Assembly (NCBI GenBank): GCA_964421595.1
Contig: CAYQXY010000020.1
Coordinates: forward strand, 22,491 to 86,490
Source: PXAP01 sp964421595
GTDB taxonomy: Bacteria > Bacteroidota > Bacteroidia > Bacteroidales > PUMT01
Length of the DNA stretch: 64,000 nucleotides
Reading direction: 5' to 3'
Each line of letters opens with the position of its first letter. Positions within the stretch are counted from its first letter, which is position 1. The notes under the pieces were generated by a model. That model was not told where the DNA came from and made no database searches. It saw only the letters and a program-made list of their open reading frames with translations. The position numbers and the translations under genes were made by a program. Shown in pieces: positions 27,681 through 37,504 of the stretch.

Positions 27681-30017
27681 ATGCTAAAAAATTATTTCAG
27701 GATCGCAGCACGTAATTTTCTTCGTCAGTGGACTTTTTCATTGCTTAATATTGCCGGACTTGCTGTTGGTATTACAACTTCTATACTTATTTTCTTATGG
27801 GTATCTGATGAATGGAATTTTGACAAGTTCCATGAATCACTTCCTGAATTATATCGTGTCTACGAAATACAGCAGTATGAGGGTCAGGATCCGTTGCTGG
27901 TCTATAATACGCCAGGTCCTCTTGCGCCCGCGCTCTCTGAAAACTTCCCTGAATTAAAGAGAACCGCCAGATTTTCACCTGTCTGGCATCCATTGGTCAT
28001 GAAAAATGATGATAAAGTTTATCATGAAGGGGGAGGATATTTTGCCGATCCTGAAGTTCTGGAAATGTTTTCATTTGAATTTGTGTCAGGTAATAGTGGT
28101 AATTTACTGGACGGCCCCGATAATATTATTATTACAAGAAACCTTGCCGAAAAATATTTTGGGAGCGAAAATCCTGTCGGGAGACCAATTACAATTAATA
28201 ATGATTTCGCCTACAATGTATCAGCTGTAGTTGAAAAGCCCCTAAATTCTCACTTTAATTTTGATTTTATAATTAGTTTTGAGACCAACATTCACAGGTT
28301 TTGGGGCCCCAATGGAAGTCACTGGGGAAGCAATTCCTTTTACACCTATGTCCAGATTGATCCCGGCACAGATTACATCGCAACGGAAGAGAAAATAAAG
28401 GATTTTATAAAAGATCACCAGGAGCAGACGACTTTGCACCTTGAGCCACTTTCCGATTCGTATCTTTATAATATCTGGGGGACAGGGGCAATACACAATG
28501 TAAGAATATTTGCGGCAGTTGCCTTCATAGTTTTGCTCATTGCCTGTATCAACTTTATGAATCTTTCTACTGCCCGGTCAACCCGCAGGGCCCGTGAAGT
28601 AGGGCTTCGTAAGGTGATTGGGGGTACCAGAACGCAGATTGCATCGCAATTTCTTGGAGAATCTGTAATGTATGCTGTTATCGCCCTTTTACTGTCACTG
28701 GTAATGGCAGAACTTATTATGCCTGGGTTTAACAGACTGGCAGGGAAAGATCTGTCACTGCACAATCTGACTTTCTCTTTGATGGCTGGTGTGGTATTAA
28801 TTACATTATTTACAGGTATTGTTTCGGGAAGCTACCCCGCAGTATTCCTCTCATCGTTCAAACCGGTGGAAGTATTAAAGGGAAAACAGAAAACGGGTTC
28901 AAAAAGTTTCAGAAGGACACTTGTTGTTTTCCAGTTTGCTTTATCTGTAGCACTTATAATCAGCACCATGGTGATAAAAAAACAGATGAATTATGTGCAT
29001 GATATGGATCCCGGTTTCCAGAAAGAACATATAGTATCACTTCATATTTCTGCCGGCTCCAGGGACAACAGAGAACTGCTTAAACAGGAACTTTCTTTAT
29101 TACCCGGGGTTCTGAATGTGACATCATCAAATAATTCTCCGGTACAGATTGGAAATTCGACTTATGGTATCAATTGGGAGGGGAAAGACCCGGACCAGCG
29201 GGTATTATTTAACTTTCTGCATGCTGATTTTGCTTTTACAGAGACCTTCGGAATGGAATTGGTGGCAGGAAGAAGTTTTTCCCGTGAATTGGCTTCAGAT
29301 TCAGCTGCTTATATTATAAATGAGGAGGCTGCTAGGTTTATCGGTGGTGATGACATAATAGGCAAACCATTTAATATGTGGGGGAATGACGGAATGATAA
29401 TCGGAGTGGTAAAGGATTTTCATTTCCACAACCTGAAACACAGAATAACTCCCCTTGTTATAAGGAATAGTCCGGAAGATGCATCGGTTATTCATCTCCG
29501 GTTAGATTCAGATTCAGTAATACCTGCAATGGAGGAAATCAAGCAGACCTGGGATCAAATTTGTCAGGATGATCCGGTTAATTACCAGTTTCTTGATCAG
29601 CAGTTTGACAGAATGTACAGGGCAGAGCAACGAATGAGCAAGTTATTTATTTGGTTCTCAGCACTGGCTGTTATAGTTTCATGTCTCGGACTGTTTGGGC
29701 TGGCTTCTTACATGGCTGAACAAAAGACAAGGGAGATCGGTGTCAGAAAAGTTTTTGGTGCAGGCATCTGGCAAATTCTCCTGCTGATGGTTAATGAATT
29801 TACAAGATGGGTGGTGATTGCAATTCTTATTGGTAGTCCGGTTGCCTGGTTTTTAATGAACCGATGGCTGGAAAATTTCGTTTACAGAGTTGATCAGGGA
29901 CTAATAATATTTCTTTTTACTGCCCTGATTACTTTCGCGATAGCAATATTCACCGTTAGCTTTCAGGCTGCAAGGGCGGCACTTTCCAATCCATCAGATT
30001 CACTTCGGTATGAATAA
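27681..30017 (+). CDS. FtsX/MacB-type ABC transporter permease (full length)
   Basis: 778 residues in the layout of large Bacteroidetes FtsX-like permeases: TM helix (about 20-40), extracytoplasmic MacB_PCD domain, three helices with the FtsX motif NFMNLSTARSTRRAREVGLRK, a second periplasmic domain and a final three-helix FtsX domain (EQKTREIGVRKVFGAG). It ends ALSNPSDSLRYE as expected. No ATP-binding protein gene lies nearby, so the ATPase must be encoded elsewhere. Family members export peptides or drugs, or work on the envelope mechanically; the substrate is unknown. Confidence 0.9.
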   Translation: MLKNYFRIAARNFLRQWTFSLLNIAGLAVGITTSILIFLWVSDEWNFDKFHESLPELYRVYEIQQYEGQDPLLVYNTPGPLAPALSENFPELKRTARFSPVWHPLVMKNDDKVYHEGGGYFADPEVLEMFSFEFVSGNSGNLLDGPDNIIITRNLAEKYFGSENPVGRPITINNDFAYNVSAVVEKPLNSHFNFDFIISFETNIHRFWGPNGSHWGSNSFYTYVQIDPGTDYIATEEKIKDFIKDHQEQTTLHLEPLSDSYLYNIWGTGAIHNVRIFAAVAFIVLLIACINFMNLSTARSTRRAREVGLRKVIGGTRTQIASQFLGESVMYAVIALLLSLVMAELIMPGFNRLAGKDLSLHNLTFSLMAGVVLITLFTGIVSGSYPAVFLSSFKPVEVLKGKQKTGSKSFRRTLVVFQFALSVALIISTMVIKKQMNYVHDMDPGFQKEHIVSLHISAGSRDNRELLKQELSLLPGVLNVTSSNNSPVQIGNSTYGINWEGKDPDQRVLFNFLHADFAFTETFGMELVAGRSFSRELASDSAAYIINEEAARFIGGDDIIGKPFNMWGNDGMIIGVVKDFHFHNLKHRITPLVIRNSPEDASVIHLRLDSDSVIPAMEEIKQTWDQICQDDPVNYQFLDQQFDRMYRAEQRMSKLFIWFSALAVIVSCLGLFGLASYMAEQKTREIGVRKVFGAGIWQILLLMVNEFTRWVVIAILIGSPVAWFLMNRWLENFVYRVDQGLIIFLFTALITFAIAIFTVSFQAARAALSNPSDSLRYE

Positions 30018-30189
30018 TTAACGCTATTAAAGTGTTGTTATGCCCCGGTCATATGAAAAATATATGTTGCATTCATTGGATCCAGCGGGATGTATCGCCA
30101 TTGATTAGTCGTTACCGTTAGCCTTGTTGCAATGCATTAAGGTATATTAATGTACTAATAATAAATCAGCTATATGCTGCATTAAATGG

Positions 30190-31086
30190 TTGTCAAGGAA
30201 TGATCACCCATCGAACATGCGTTTCACAAAATATAAGCCCCAGGGTCGTGAAGAAATGGTAGGGAGCTATTTTGATATTGACCATCATTATATTGACATG
30301 ATGGAAATCACATTATCGGAGGGAAGAGGGTTTGACCCTGCTTATTTTTCAGACACCACTGCTATTATTATAAACAAAGCAGCAGTTCGTAACTTCGGAT
30401 GGACTGACCCCCTGGAAATGACTATTGATTGCGGAAGATCAGGAGAAGATAAGACCTTCAGGGTTATTGGAGTGGTGGATGATTTTCATTTTAAATCGAT
30501 GCATCAGGAGGTTGAGCCACTGTTTATTCATCTGTTAAAAGATAACCCGAGGTATATGACTATGGAGATACTGCCTGGTAACCTGCCACTGACCCTTGCC
30601 GGAATAAAAGCCGTTTGGGAAAAGGTCAATCCTTATGATCCTTTTGAATTCGGCATGCTTTCCGATGCATATGATGTGCATTACAGGGCAGAAAAACAAT
30701 TGAGCCGGATATTTACATTTTTCAGCATCCTGGCCTTAATTATTGCAGGCATGGGTATGTATGGTCTGGCATCATTTATGGTTGATAACAGGACAAAGGA
30801 AATTGGGATACGAAAGGTTTTCGGAGCTTCTGCTGCACTTATAGTTGCAGGTTTTCTAAAACAGTTTTTCGTGTGGCTGTTGATTGCGAATATTGTTGCA
30901 TGGGCTGTTGCCTGGTATTATATGAATAATTGGCTGAATCTTTTCGCCTATAAGATATCGGTTAACGATCCGCTTGTTTTTGCCGTTTCGGCACTGATTT
31001 CTGCATTTATAGTAATTGCAGCCGCCGGATACCAGTCAGTGAAAGCTGCTTATATTGAACCCGCCCGGTCTCTTAAATATGAATGA
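30190..31086 (+). pseudogene. Truncated FtsX/MacB-type permease (C-terminal half only)
   Basis: 298 readable residues corresponding to the second periplasmic domain and the last FtsX domain (DNRTKEIGIRKVFGAS; ends ARSLKYE). Everything before, including the first FtsX domain, is missing: the open frame begins after a stop at 30148 and no homologous coding is visible in the preceding 170 bases. The only early starts are TTG at 30190 or the ATG at 30217. It lies between two intact paralogues and is best read as a deletion remnant, though the remaining half is uninterrupted. Confidence 0.75.
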
Positions 31087-31178
31087 GGAATTCTATTCCT
31101 GACACTTCTGAATTTTGGATTAGTTACCAGCAATAATAATCAGGCCTTCTTCCTGAATAAACTACTGTTATGGTTAAA

Positions 31179-31218
31179 GTTCATTTTCGTACACCTGATG
31201 CATCAAAAACGGACAGAT
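31179..31218 (+). promoter_or_regulatory. Putative operator shared by the two permease genes (copy 2)
   Basis: GTTCATTTTCGTACA (31179-31193) repeats the 27205 element. It is followed, about a turn later, by AAAAACGGACA, the complement of a TGTCCGTTTTT half-site similar to the first block. It lies about 160 bases upstream of the second intact permease gene. Likely binding site for a regulator common to both genes. Confidence 0.5.
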
Positions 31219-31351
31219 GTCAAGTATGATTTAGTCAGCGCTTTTTATGTAAATATCAGAAGGGAAGTAGTTTGGCCAGATTGGTTTGTGTTTTGATGGG
31301 TAATTGAAAACCTGAAAAACCTTTATCACCCGATAAGAAATAACCTGAACT

Positions 31352-33787
31352 ATGATCAAGAACTATTTAACAATAGCCTGGCGTAACCTCTTAAGAAAAA
31401 AGGGATATTCTTTTATAAATATTTCCGGACTTGCAATAGGAATAGCCAGTTCAATTCTTATTATGCTGTTTGTCCAGGATGAACTCAGCTATGACAGGCA
31501 CCATGAAAATGCAGATAATATTTACCGGATCGTAATGAAAGCAAGTATGCAGGGTAATAGCCTGCATGCACCTATTACTCCTGCTCCTATGGCAGCAACA
31601 ATACTGGCCGATTATCCGGAGGTGAGAAGTGCGGTCAGGATGTTTAATTTCGGTGCTTCACCTATTTTAAGAAACGGTGACAGGAGTTATATTGAAAACG
31701 GTTTTATCTGGGCTGATTCTACTTTCTTTGAGGTTTTCTCCTTTAACATGATCAAAGGTGATCCGGATAAATCACTTAGCAGGCCTTTTACCATGGTCAT
31801 TACTGAATCGGCTGCCAGAAAATATTTTGGTGATGATGATGCACTGGGACAGGTGCTTGAGATGGGTAATGACAGGACTCATTACGAAGTTACCGGTGTT
31901 ATAGAAGATCCTCCTCGTAATTCTCATTTCTCATTTGAAGTCCTTGCTTCATTTGTTTCTCACCCCCAGCACCAGAACCAGATGTGGGTTAGCAATAACT
32001 ATTTCACCTATCTGCTGCTTGATGAAACTGCCAGTCCTTCTGAACTTGAGGCCAAGTTTCCGGCTATGCTGGATAAATACATGGGGCCGCAGGTAGCAGC
32101 GGTTCTGGGAATCAGCCTTGAGGATTTTTTCGATAGTGGTGAGGAGTGGGGTTATTACCTTCAGCCACTTACCAAAATACACCTGCAATCTGATCTGCAA
32201 TATGAAATCCAGGCAAACGGCAGCATGATCACCGTTGTGGTCTTTTCAATTATTGCACTCTTCATCCTGGTAATTGCAAGTATTAATTTTATGAACCTTT
32301 CTACTGCCAGATCAACCGGCAGGGCTAAGGAAATTGGCATAAAAAAAGTTGTCGGCTCAAACAGGTCACAATTGATTAACCAGTTTATTGGAGAATCTGT
32401 TTTTCTGAGTTTTGTCTCGCTGATCCTTGCGTTAGTCCTTGTTGAACTTTTTATACCGGCATTTAACAATCTGTCAGATAAGCAACTATCTATAAACTAT
32501 TTTACATCTATATATACAATTCCGGTTTTATTGCTTGTAGGTGTATTTGTCGGACTTATGTCGGGTAGTTATCCTGCTCTTTACCTCGCTTCCTTTGAGC
32601 CGGTAAAGGTTCTTAAGGGAAAGCTTCAGGCCGGGGGCCGAAGCTCAAGACTCAGGGGAATTCTTGTAGTATTTCAGTTTGTAATAACTATTATTTTGTT
32701 CGTTAGCACTCTAACGGTTTACCAGCAGATGAATTACATAAAATCGAAAGATATGGGAATGGAGCCTGAGAATGTCCTCGTAATTCACCGGGCCAGTTCA
32801 ATACCTTTTGATCAAAGGGAGACTTTTTGTCAGCAGCTTGATGATTTTTCCGGTATAATTACTACTTCAAAAGCCCATGCAATTCCCGGCACTTCTTTTA
32901 GCGGAAATGCTTACAGGCCGGAAGGTACCCCGTCAAGTGAGCAGCATATTATTTCCAATGCCTGGGTGGATTGGGATTATGCCGATGTTCTTGAACTTGA
33001 ATTGGTAGAGGGAAGATTCTTTTCACGTGAGTTTGCGAGCGATACACTTGCAATGGTTTTAAATGAAACAGCAGTCAGGTCAATGGGTCTTACCAACCCT
33101 GTCGGCAAGAGGGTTTATCAGACCGGAGCCGGGGGCACACAGGAAGCCCCGGAAGATCTGCTATTTACTATAGTAGGTGTCGTAAAGGATTTTCATTTCG
33201 AATCACTTCATCAGACAATTAACCCAATGATCCTCAGTCCGGGTCAATGGGGCGGATATATTATTGTCCGTGTCCGGCCTGAAAACCTAACCAACATTAT
33301 AGAGTTTACAAGAGAGAAATGGAGTGAATTTGTAGATGATCAGCCTTTTGAATATTCATTTTTAATAGACGATCTTACTGCAGATTATCGTACTGAGGAA
33401 AGAGCCGGACTTATTTTTTCAATTTTTGCGATACTCTCTATCTTTATAGCCTGCCTTGGCCTGCTGGGCCTTGCATCTTTTACTGCAGAACAGCGCACCA
33501 AGGAGATTGGAATACGTAAAGCTATGGGTGCTTCTGTAGGCTCAGTTATGATGCTGCTGTCAAAAGAAATTAATATACTAATAATAATATCGACACTGCT
33601 GGCATGGCCGGCAGCATGGTATTTTATGAGCAGTTGGCTTGAAAATTTTGCCTACCGGGTTGAAATTGGACTGATTGTATTTATCATGGCATCAGTTATT
33701 ACTTATTTTGTTGCCCTTACAACTGTCAGCTTGCAGGCCTACAGAGCTGCTAGCTTAAATCCGGTTGATTCACTTCGCGACGAATAA
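31352..33787 (+). CDS. FtsX/MacB-type ABC transporter permease (full length)
   Basis: 811 residues, paralogue of the 27681 gene with the same architecture: N-terminal TM helix, MacB_PCD domain, FtsX domain with NFMNLSTARSTGRAKEIGIKK, second periplasmic domain and C-terminal FtsX domain (EQRTKEIGIRKAMGAS; ends SLNPVDSLRDE). Again no ATPase gene is adjacent. A TetR regulator gene is convergent just downstream. Confidence 0.9.
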   Translation: MIKNYLTIAWRNLLRKKGYSFINISGLAIGIASSILIMLFVQDELSYDRHHENADNIYRIVMKASMQGNSLHAPITPAPMAATILADYPEVRSAVRMFNFGASPILRNGDRSYIENGFIWADSTFFEVFSFNMIKGDPDKSLSRPFTMVITESAARKYFGDDDALGQVLEMGNDRTHYEVTGVIEDPPRNSHFSFEVLASFVSHPQHQNQMWVSNNYFTYLLLDETASPSELEAKFPAMLDKYMGPQVAAVLGISLEDFFDSGEEWGYYLQPLTKIHLQSDLQYEIQANGSMITVVVFSIIALFILVIASINFMNLSTARSTGRAKEIGIKKVVGSNRSQLINQFIGESVFLSFVSLILALVLVELFIPAFNNLSDKQLSINYFTSIYTIPVLLLVGVFVGLMSGSYPALYLASFEPVKVLKGKLQAGGRSSRLRGILVVFQFVITIILFVSTLTVYQQMNYIKSKDMGMEPENVLVIHRASSIPFDQRETFCQQLDDFSGIITTSKAHAIPGTSFSGNAYRPEGTPSSEQHIISNAWVDWDYADVLELELVEGRFFSREFASDTLAMVLNETAVRSMGLTNPVGKRVYQTGAGGTQEAPEDLLFTIVGVVKDFHFESLHQTINPMILSPGQWGGYIIVRVRPENLTNIIEFTREKWSEFVDDQPFEYSFLIDDLTADYRTEERAGLIFSIFAILSIFIACLGLLGLASFTAEQRTKEIGIRKAMGASVGSVMMLLSKEINILIIISTLLAWPAAWYFMSSWLENFAYRVEIGLIVFIMASVITYFVALTTVSLQAYRAASLNPVDSLRDE

Positions 33788-33844
33788 GAAAATTTCTGCC
33801 GTTTATGGGGATATACAGTGATAGTTGGTTTGATGATGGAAATA

Positions 33845-34444
33845 TTATCCTGTGAGGGTTTTTATCAGCTCTAATCCTTTGCTGGTGGCAATACCCCGGG
33901 TCATACTTATAATCATATTTTCATATACTTCAACTATGGAAAATTTACCGGGAGGAAAAATTTTATGGTCAGTTATCAAATATAATTGCTCTATAAATAT
34001 ACAGGCAATTATTTCTTCCTTGATTTCATTCCTGTAATTACCTTCTTCTTTCCCTTTTTTCAATAATTCCAGTATGAGTTTATATGAGTGATTTTTGCTA
34101 TGTTGTATATTATCACGCCAGATTCCGGGATATAGCCGCTGAAGGTCTGTGAAATATTTCGGGTTTATCTCCGAAAGTAGCTCTGAACCGCTTCTCAGAA
34201 GAGACAGGATGGCAGTTATTGCATTGTCCGATTCTTGTATTAGTTTCTCATTAAGGGCATTTTGTTCTTTGATCGCTTTGTCTCCTGCAGCCTTTATCAA
34301 CGCATCTTTATTTTTGAAATAAAAATATATTGTTCGCTTTGAAACCTTTAGCTGCGTTGCTATAACTTCCATTGTCACATCCTTGACACCCATTTGCAGG
34401 AAAAGATCACCTGCAACCTTTATTATTATCTCCCGAAAATCCAT
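33845..34444 (-). CDS. TetR-family transcriptional regulator
   Basis: 199 residues. The N-terminal HTH domain (about 5-50) reads IIIKVAGDLFLQMGVKDVTM, then VIATQLKVSKRTIYFYFKNKDALI, a standard TetR_N. The C-terminal half is a variable ligand-binding helical bundle. TetR proteins usually repress nearby transport genes, so control of the permease cluster is plausible; the shared permease operator and the dispersed repeat upstream of this gene are candidate sites. Confidence 0.9.
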   Translation of the reverse strand: MDFREIIIKVAGDLFLQMGVKDVTMEVIATQLKVSKRTIYFYFKNKDALIKAAGDKAIKEQNALNEKLIQESDNAITAILSLLRSGSELLSEINPKYFTDLQRLYPGIWRDNIQHSKNHSYKLILELLKKGKEEGNYRNEIKEEIIACIFIEQLYLITDHKIFPPGKFSIVEVYENMIISMTRGIATSKGLELIKTLTG

Positions 34445-34504
34445 TCTTATAAAATTAATTGTAAATAGTAAGCAAGTTAACCAAATTAATACTCAGCAAA
34501 TAAT

Positions 34505-34600
34505 GTCTGGTAGATAATTCATATGCAGTATTTTAATTCCGGAAGATCACCTTTACATTATTATTCCTTGTGTGTGCCCAAACTCATGGAGATCATCATT
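34505..34600 (+). repeat. Dispersed intergenic repeat, copy B (partial)
   Basis: Shares with copies A and C the ordered blocks GATAATTCATAT.CAGTATTT, AATTCCGGAAGATCACC and TGTGTGCCC..., but is more diverged and weak at both ends. Lies just upstream of the TetR gene. Confidence 0.6.
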
Positions 34601-35135
34601 AGAACCGTGACAATTTAAAAAAAAATCAATTCAAATTCTATATTATGATGTTCAGTTACCAACCTGATTCTGATTTTTACTCATCAGTGAGAACTTTTCA
34701 GGGAACTGGAGCAGGGGTTTCCCATCCATTGGTTATTTCCCGGAGGGTTACGAGACTTCTCAAATATTCAATGCGCTTGAGGCCGTTAGTTAGACCTTAA
34801 GTGCTGCCCGGATAAATGCAGCAAATGTTTTGAAGTACGAATAGCTAAAAAGAGGAAGGTTGAAAGCATGTATGCCCCGGCACTACGGTTGCATCACATG
34901 AGTAATATAAAGACACTGATCAGATTAAGCCTTATATATTTGCCGGTCATATGGCTGCCACGAAAGTTATAAAGTCTTTGTGCAGCCTGGACCAACTCCC
35001 CGGTCAGGGATATAATTCACAATGTATTGGATGAATTAACATAATTTAGACATATCGGGTAATATGTCACTTTTTTATTATTAAAATATTACTAATTTTA
35101 AAATCTTTTAAAAAACGACAAAACTTTATAAAAAC
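34601..35135. other. Gene-poor stretch with no supportable gene
   Basis: Only short interrupted frames. One 51-residue frame from 34644 (MMFSYQPDSDFYSS...) looks gene-like but matches nothing I know. A 7-bp palindrome, GACATAT (35049-35055)/ATATGTC (35062-35068), precedes the small lipoprotein gene and could be its operator. Confidence 0.4.
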
Positions 35136-35267
35136 ATGATAAACAGGCTTTTATTAATTCTTGTCTTACTATTATCCACTTCTTTGATGCAATCCTGCAA
35201 TATCCATCCTATCTGTCCTGCCTATGCAGAGACCACCGAGCAGGAATCCCCTGACCAGAATAGCTAG
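35136..35267 (+). CDS. Very small lipoprotein (43 aa) with CPAYA motif
   Basis: Starts MINRLLLILVLLLSTSLMQS with Cys21 next, a clear lipoprotein signal; the mature peptide is only about 23 residues (CNIHPICPAYAETTEQ...). Short lipoproteins with C...CPAYA directly after the lipid-attachment Cys recur in Bacteroidetes, but I know no function. It stands alone in a 1.7-kb gene-poor region. Confidence 0.6.
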   Translation: MINRLLLILVLLLSTSLMQSCNIHPICPAYAETTEQESPDQNS

Positions 35268-35799
35268 TTTTTTCAATTAATCAGTTTATATTTACTATTT
35301 CAACAGTTAGTCAGTACAATTTTAAGCAAATTCTAAATCATCTACTCAATCAATCATTCTTCCCGATACTTTTTACGCATTGAATTCTCATTTATGTTAT
35401 CCTTCGGGTCCCTGTTATGGTAAAAATGAGTCGTTATTTACAGGTCAGCCATTTGAAATACCCGTCGGCAGATTAAACCAGAAATTAAACCTTATCCCGG
35501 CAATGACGAAGTAAGTGGATCGAAAAATGCAATAAATATTGTTTTTAAATTCTTTTTTAACTAATTTGTCGGAACAAATAAATCCGGAAGATTCTTATTC
35601 TTCCATTATTTTTATTCTTGCTCTGGCGACTGGTTATGAAGATATCAGGGCAAAATGTTACATGAGGCAGGTTTTTTAAACTGTTCAGACCACATAGCAA
35701 CAATGCTCTTCCGGTTCATTCCCGGAAAAGGAACCGGAAATCAGATTAGTTTTTCTGATATGATCTGAGTACATCTCCCAGTAACTGCTTATCTCTTAA
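35268..35799. other. Intergenic stretch with one strong inverted repeat
   Basis: No supportable gene. TTCCGGTTC (35709-35717) and GAACCGGAA (35731-35739) form a 9-bp perfect hairpin; no T run follows. Confidence 0.4.
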
Positions 35800-35946
35800 T
35801 TCATCTGTACAAAGTAGGTTGATCAAATCCTAATCAGATAATTATGTTTGGCTGGCAATTCATATTCAGTATTTCAATTCCGGTTGATCACCCATGCTTT
35901 ATACATTCCTTTTTTGCGTGCCTTGGTTCACGGGAAGCTTCATCTG
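35800..35946 (+). repeat. Dispersed intergenic repeat, copy C
   Basis: About 147 bases that align almost end to end with copy A at 22.2 kb by eye (TTCATCTGTACAAAGTAGGT..., AATTCATATTCAGTATTTCA, GTTGATCACCCATG, GTGCCTTGGTTCACGGG). A short further partial copy of the last block is seen at 36006-36045 (TTTTTTGTGCCCCGGTTAGT). Confidence 0.75.
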
Positions 35947-36005
35947 AATAAAGCCTTATTATTATATTAGTTATTAGTAAATTATAAGGCCCGGATTTTA
36001 TTCGT

Positions 36006-36045
36006 CTCTTTTTTGTGCCCCGGTTAGTGGGTGATTCATTATTTC
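36006..36045 (+). repeat. Partial fourth copy of the dispersed repeat
   Basis: Only the terminal block is present (GTGCCCCGGTTAGTGGGTGA, ATTCATTATTTCAA), comparable to the end of copy A. Sits 150 bases upstream of the XylF-like gene. Confidence 0.4.
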
Positions 36046-36192
36046 AATATCAGTTTTATCAATGATAGATTGCTAGTTTATTAGTAATATTTAATGTATC
36101 AGGCGCAAATAGAAATAATAAACACTCTCAGCCTGAAATAATGGATTAGTCCCGGTCTGGAATTATCAATTTGTTCACTAATACAATATATC

Positions 36193-37203
36193 ATGAAAAG
36201 CATTATGCATGTATTAACCGCAATACTTGTTGTAATCCTGCTTACAGCAGGATGCAGCAGAAAACCTGAAGTTACAATCGGATTTAGTGTAGGCCCATCT
36301 CACGAGCGGTGGGAAAAGGATATTGATTATTTTTCTGCCAGGATTATTAATTCGGGAGCTACTCTATACGTATCCGAAGCCGAAAACAGCCATGCCAAAC
36401 AGATGGAACAAGTCCGCGATCTTTTAAAAAAGAATATAGATGTTCTAGTCATAGTGCCGGTTGACAGCAGGCGAGCTTCTGAGATCGTAAGACTTGCGCA
36501 TGATAATGATGTTCGTGTTATTGCTTATGACCGAATCATAAACAATAGTGACCTTGACTTCTATATATCTTTCGATAATATGAAAGTTGGTGAAATGCAG
36601 GCAGAATATCTGACCCGTATTAAACCTCAGGGAAGGTATGCCATTCTTGGTGGTGATGCAGGTGATAACAATTCAATTTTGCTTCGTTTAGGCCAGATGA
36701 ATGTATTGCAGCCATTTGTTGAAAGCCGTAATATTTCTGTCGTAATTGATGAATATATAAGGGATTGGAGCGGTGAGGAGGCATTCAGATTAATTGACAC
36801 CTACCTTGAGGCAAACCCCGGGGGACTGGATGCAATTGTTGCTTCAAATGACCATATTGCTGAAGGTGCCTTTAATGCACTTATAAAACATGATATGGCA
36901 AAAAAAGTGCTGCTGTCCGGCCAGGATGCAGAGGCTCAGGCATGTATTAGAATTGCACAGGGTAATCAAACAATGACTGTATATAAATATATAGAGACGC
37001 TTGCGACAGTTAGTGCTTCAGCGGCCCTGGCCCTTGCAAAGGGTGAGCCGGTAATGAATACCCAGCTATCTGTAAATAACGGCAAGGTAATGGTGCCTTC
37101 AATCCTTCTGTCATCAATGGTATCTGTTCACCCTGAAAACATTAGAATGACCGTAATAGCTGACGGGTATATGAATGAGAGTATGGTTTTTGGAATGCAA
37201 TAG
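36193..37203 (+). CDS. XylF-like periplasmic sugar-binding lipoprotein (orphan)
   Basis: 336 residues. Signal peptide with lipobox LTAGC (Cys21). The type I periplasmic-binding fold begins VTIGFSVGPSHERWEKD. KNIDVLVIVPVDS, VIAYDRIINNSDLDFYISFDN, GGDAGDNNSILLRLGQM, LSGQDAEAQACIRIAQGNQTM and MTVYKYI follow the order in D-xylose-binding proteins. In an ABC importer it would deliver sugar to a permease, but no ATPase or permease gene is near. It may serve a remote transporter or a sensor. Confidence 0.85.
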   Translation: MKSIMHVLTAILVVILLTAGCSRKPEVTIGFSVGPSHERWEKDIDYFSARIINSGATLYVSEAENSHAKQMEQVRDLLKKNIDVLVIVPVDSRRASEIVRLAHDNDVRVIAYDRIINNSDLDFYISFDNMKVGEMQAEYLTRIKPQGRYAILGGDAGDNNSILLRLGQMNVLQPFVESRNISVVIDEYIRDWSGEEAFRLIDTYLEANPGGLDAIVASNDHIAEGAFNALIKHDMAKKVLLSGQDAEAQACIRIAQGNQTMTVYKYIETLATVSASAALALAKGEPVMNTQLSVNNGKVMVPSILLSSMVSVHPENIRMTVIADGYMNESMVFGMQ

Positions 37204-37504
37204 TATCCCGCTGCTGATTTCATTCATTAGTTTCCAGGTTCCGTTGTGTTGAAGAATTTCAACACCTGCAGCACCCGGTTTATCTGCTATATCATAAAAA
37301 AAATATCACACTTGCTATTTACCGGTAACCATTTTTTATGATTACCGTATATCTTATTGGGCAATTATGAAATGCCAAAAATTTGTTTATTTTTTGACCA
37401 GTATACTTTATGATACGATAAAGCATTGCGTAACCCTGATTAAATTTTAATTTGTTTAAAGGTTTTTTTTACATTTTATAAATAACTATATCATAAATTA
37501 TCCG
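37204..37504. other. Intergenic region with an 8-bp hairpin
   Basis: GTGTTGAA (37246-37253) and TTCAACAC (37258-37265) pair perfectly around GAAT, 43 bases after the XylF-like stop; no T run follows directly. The rest is AT-rich and holds the start region of the next gene. Confidence 0.5.

Noticed and set aside
31270..31300. Sigma-54 promoter before the second permease (TTTGGCCAGATTGGTTTG)
   Set aside because: The GG and the downstream TTG are not at the required spacing.
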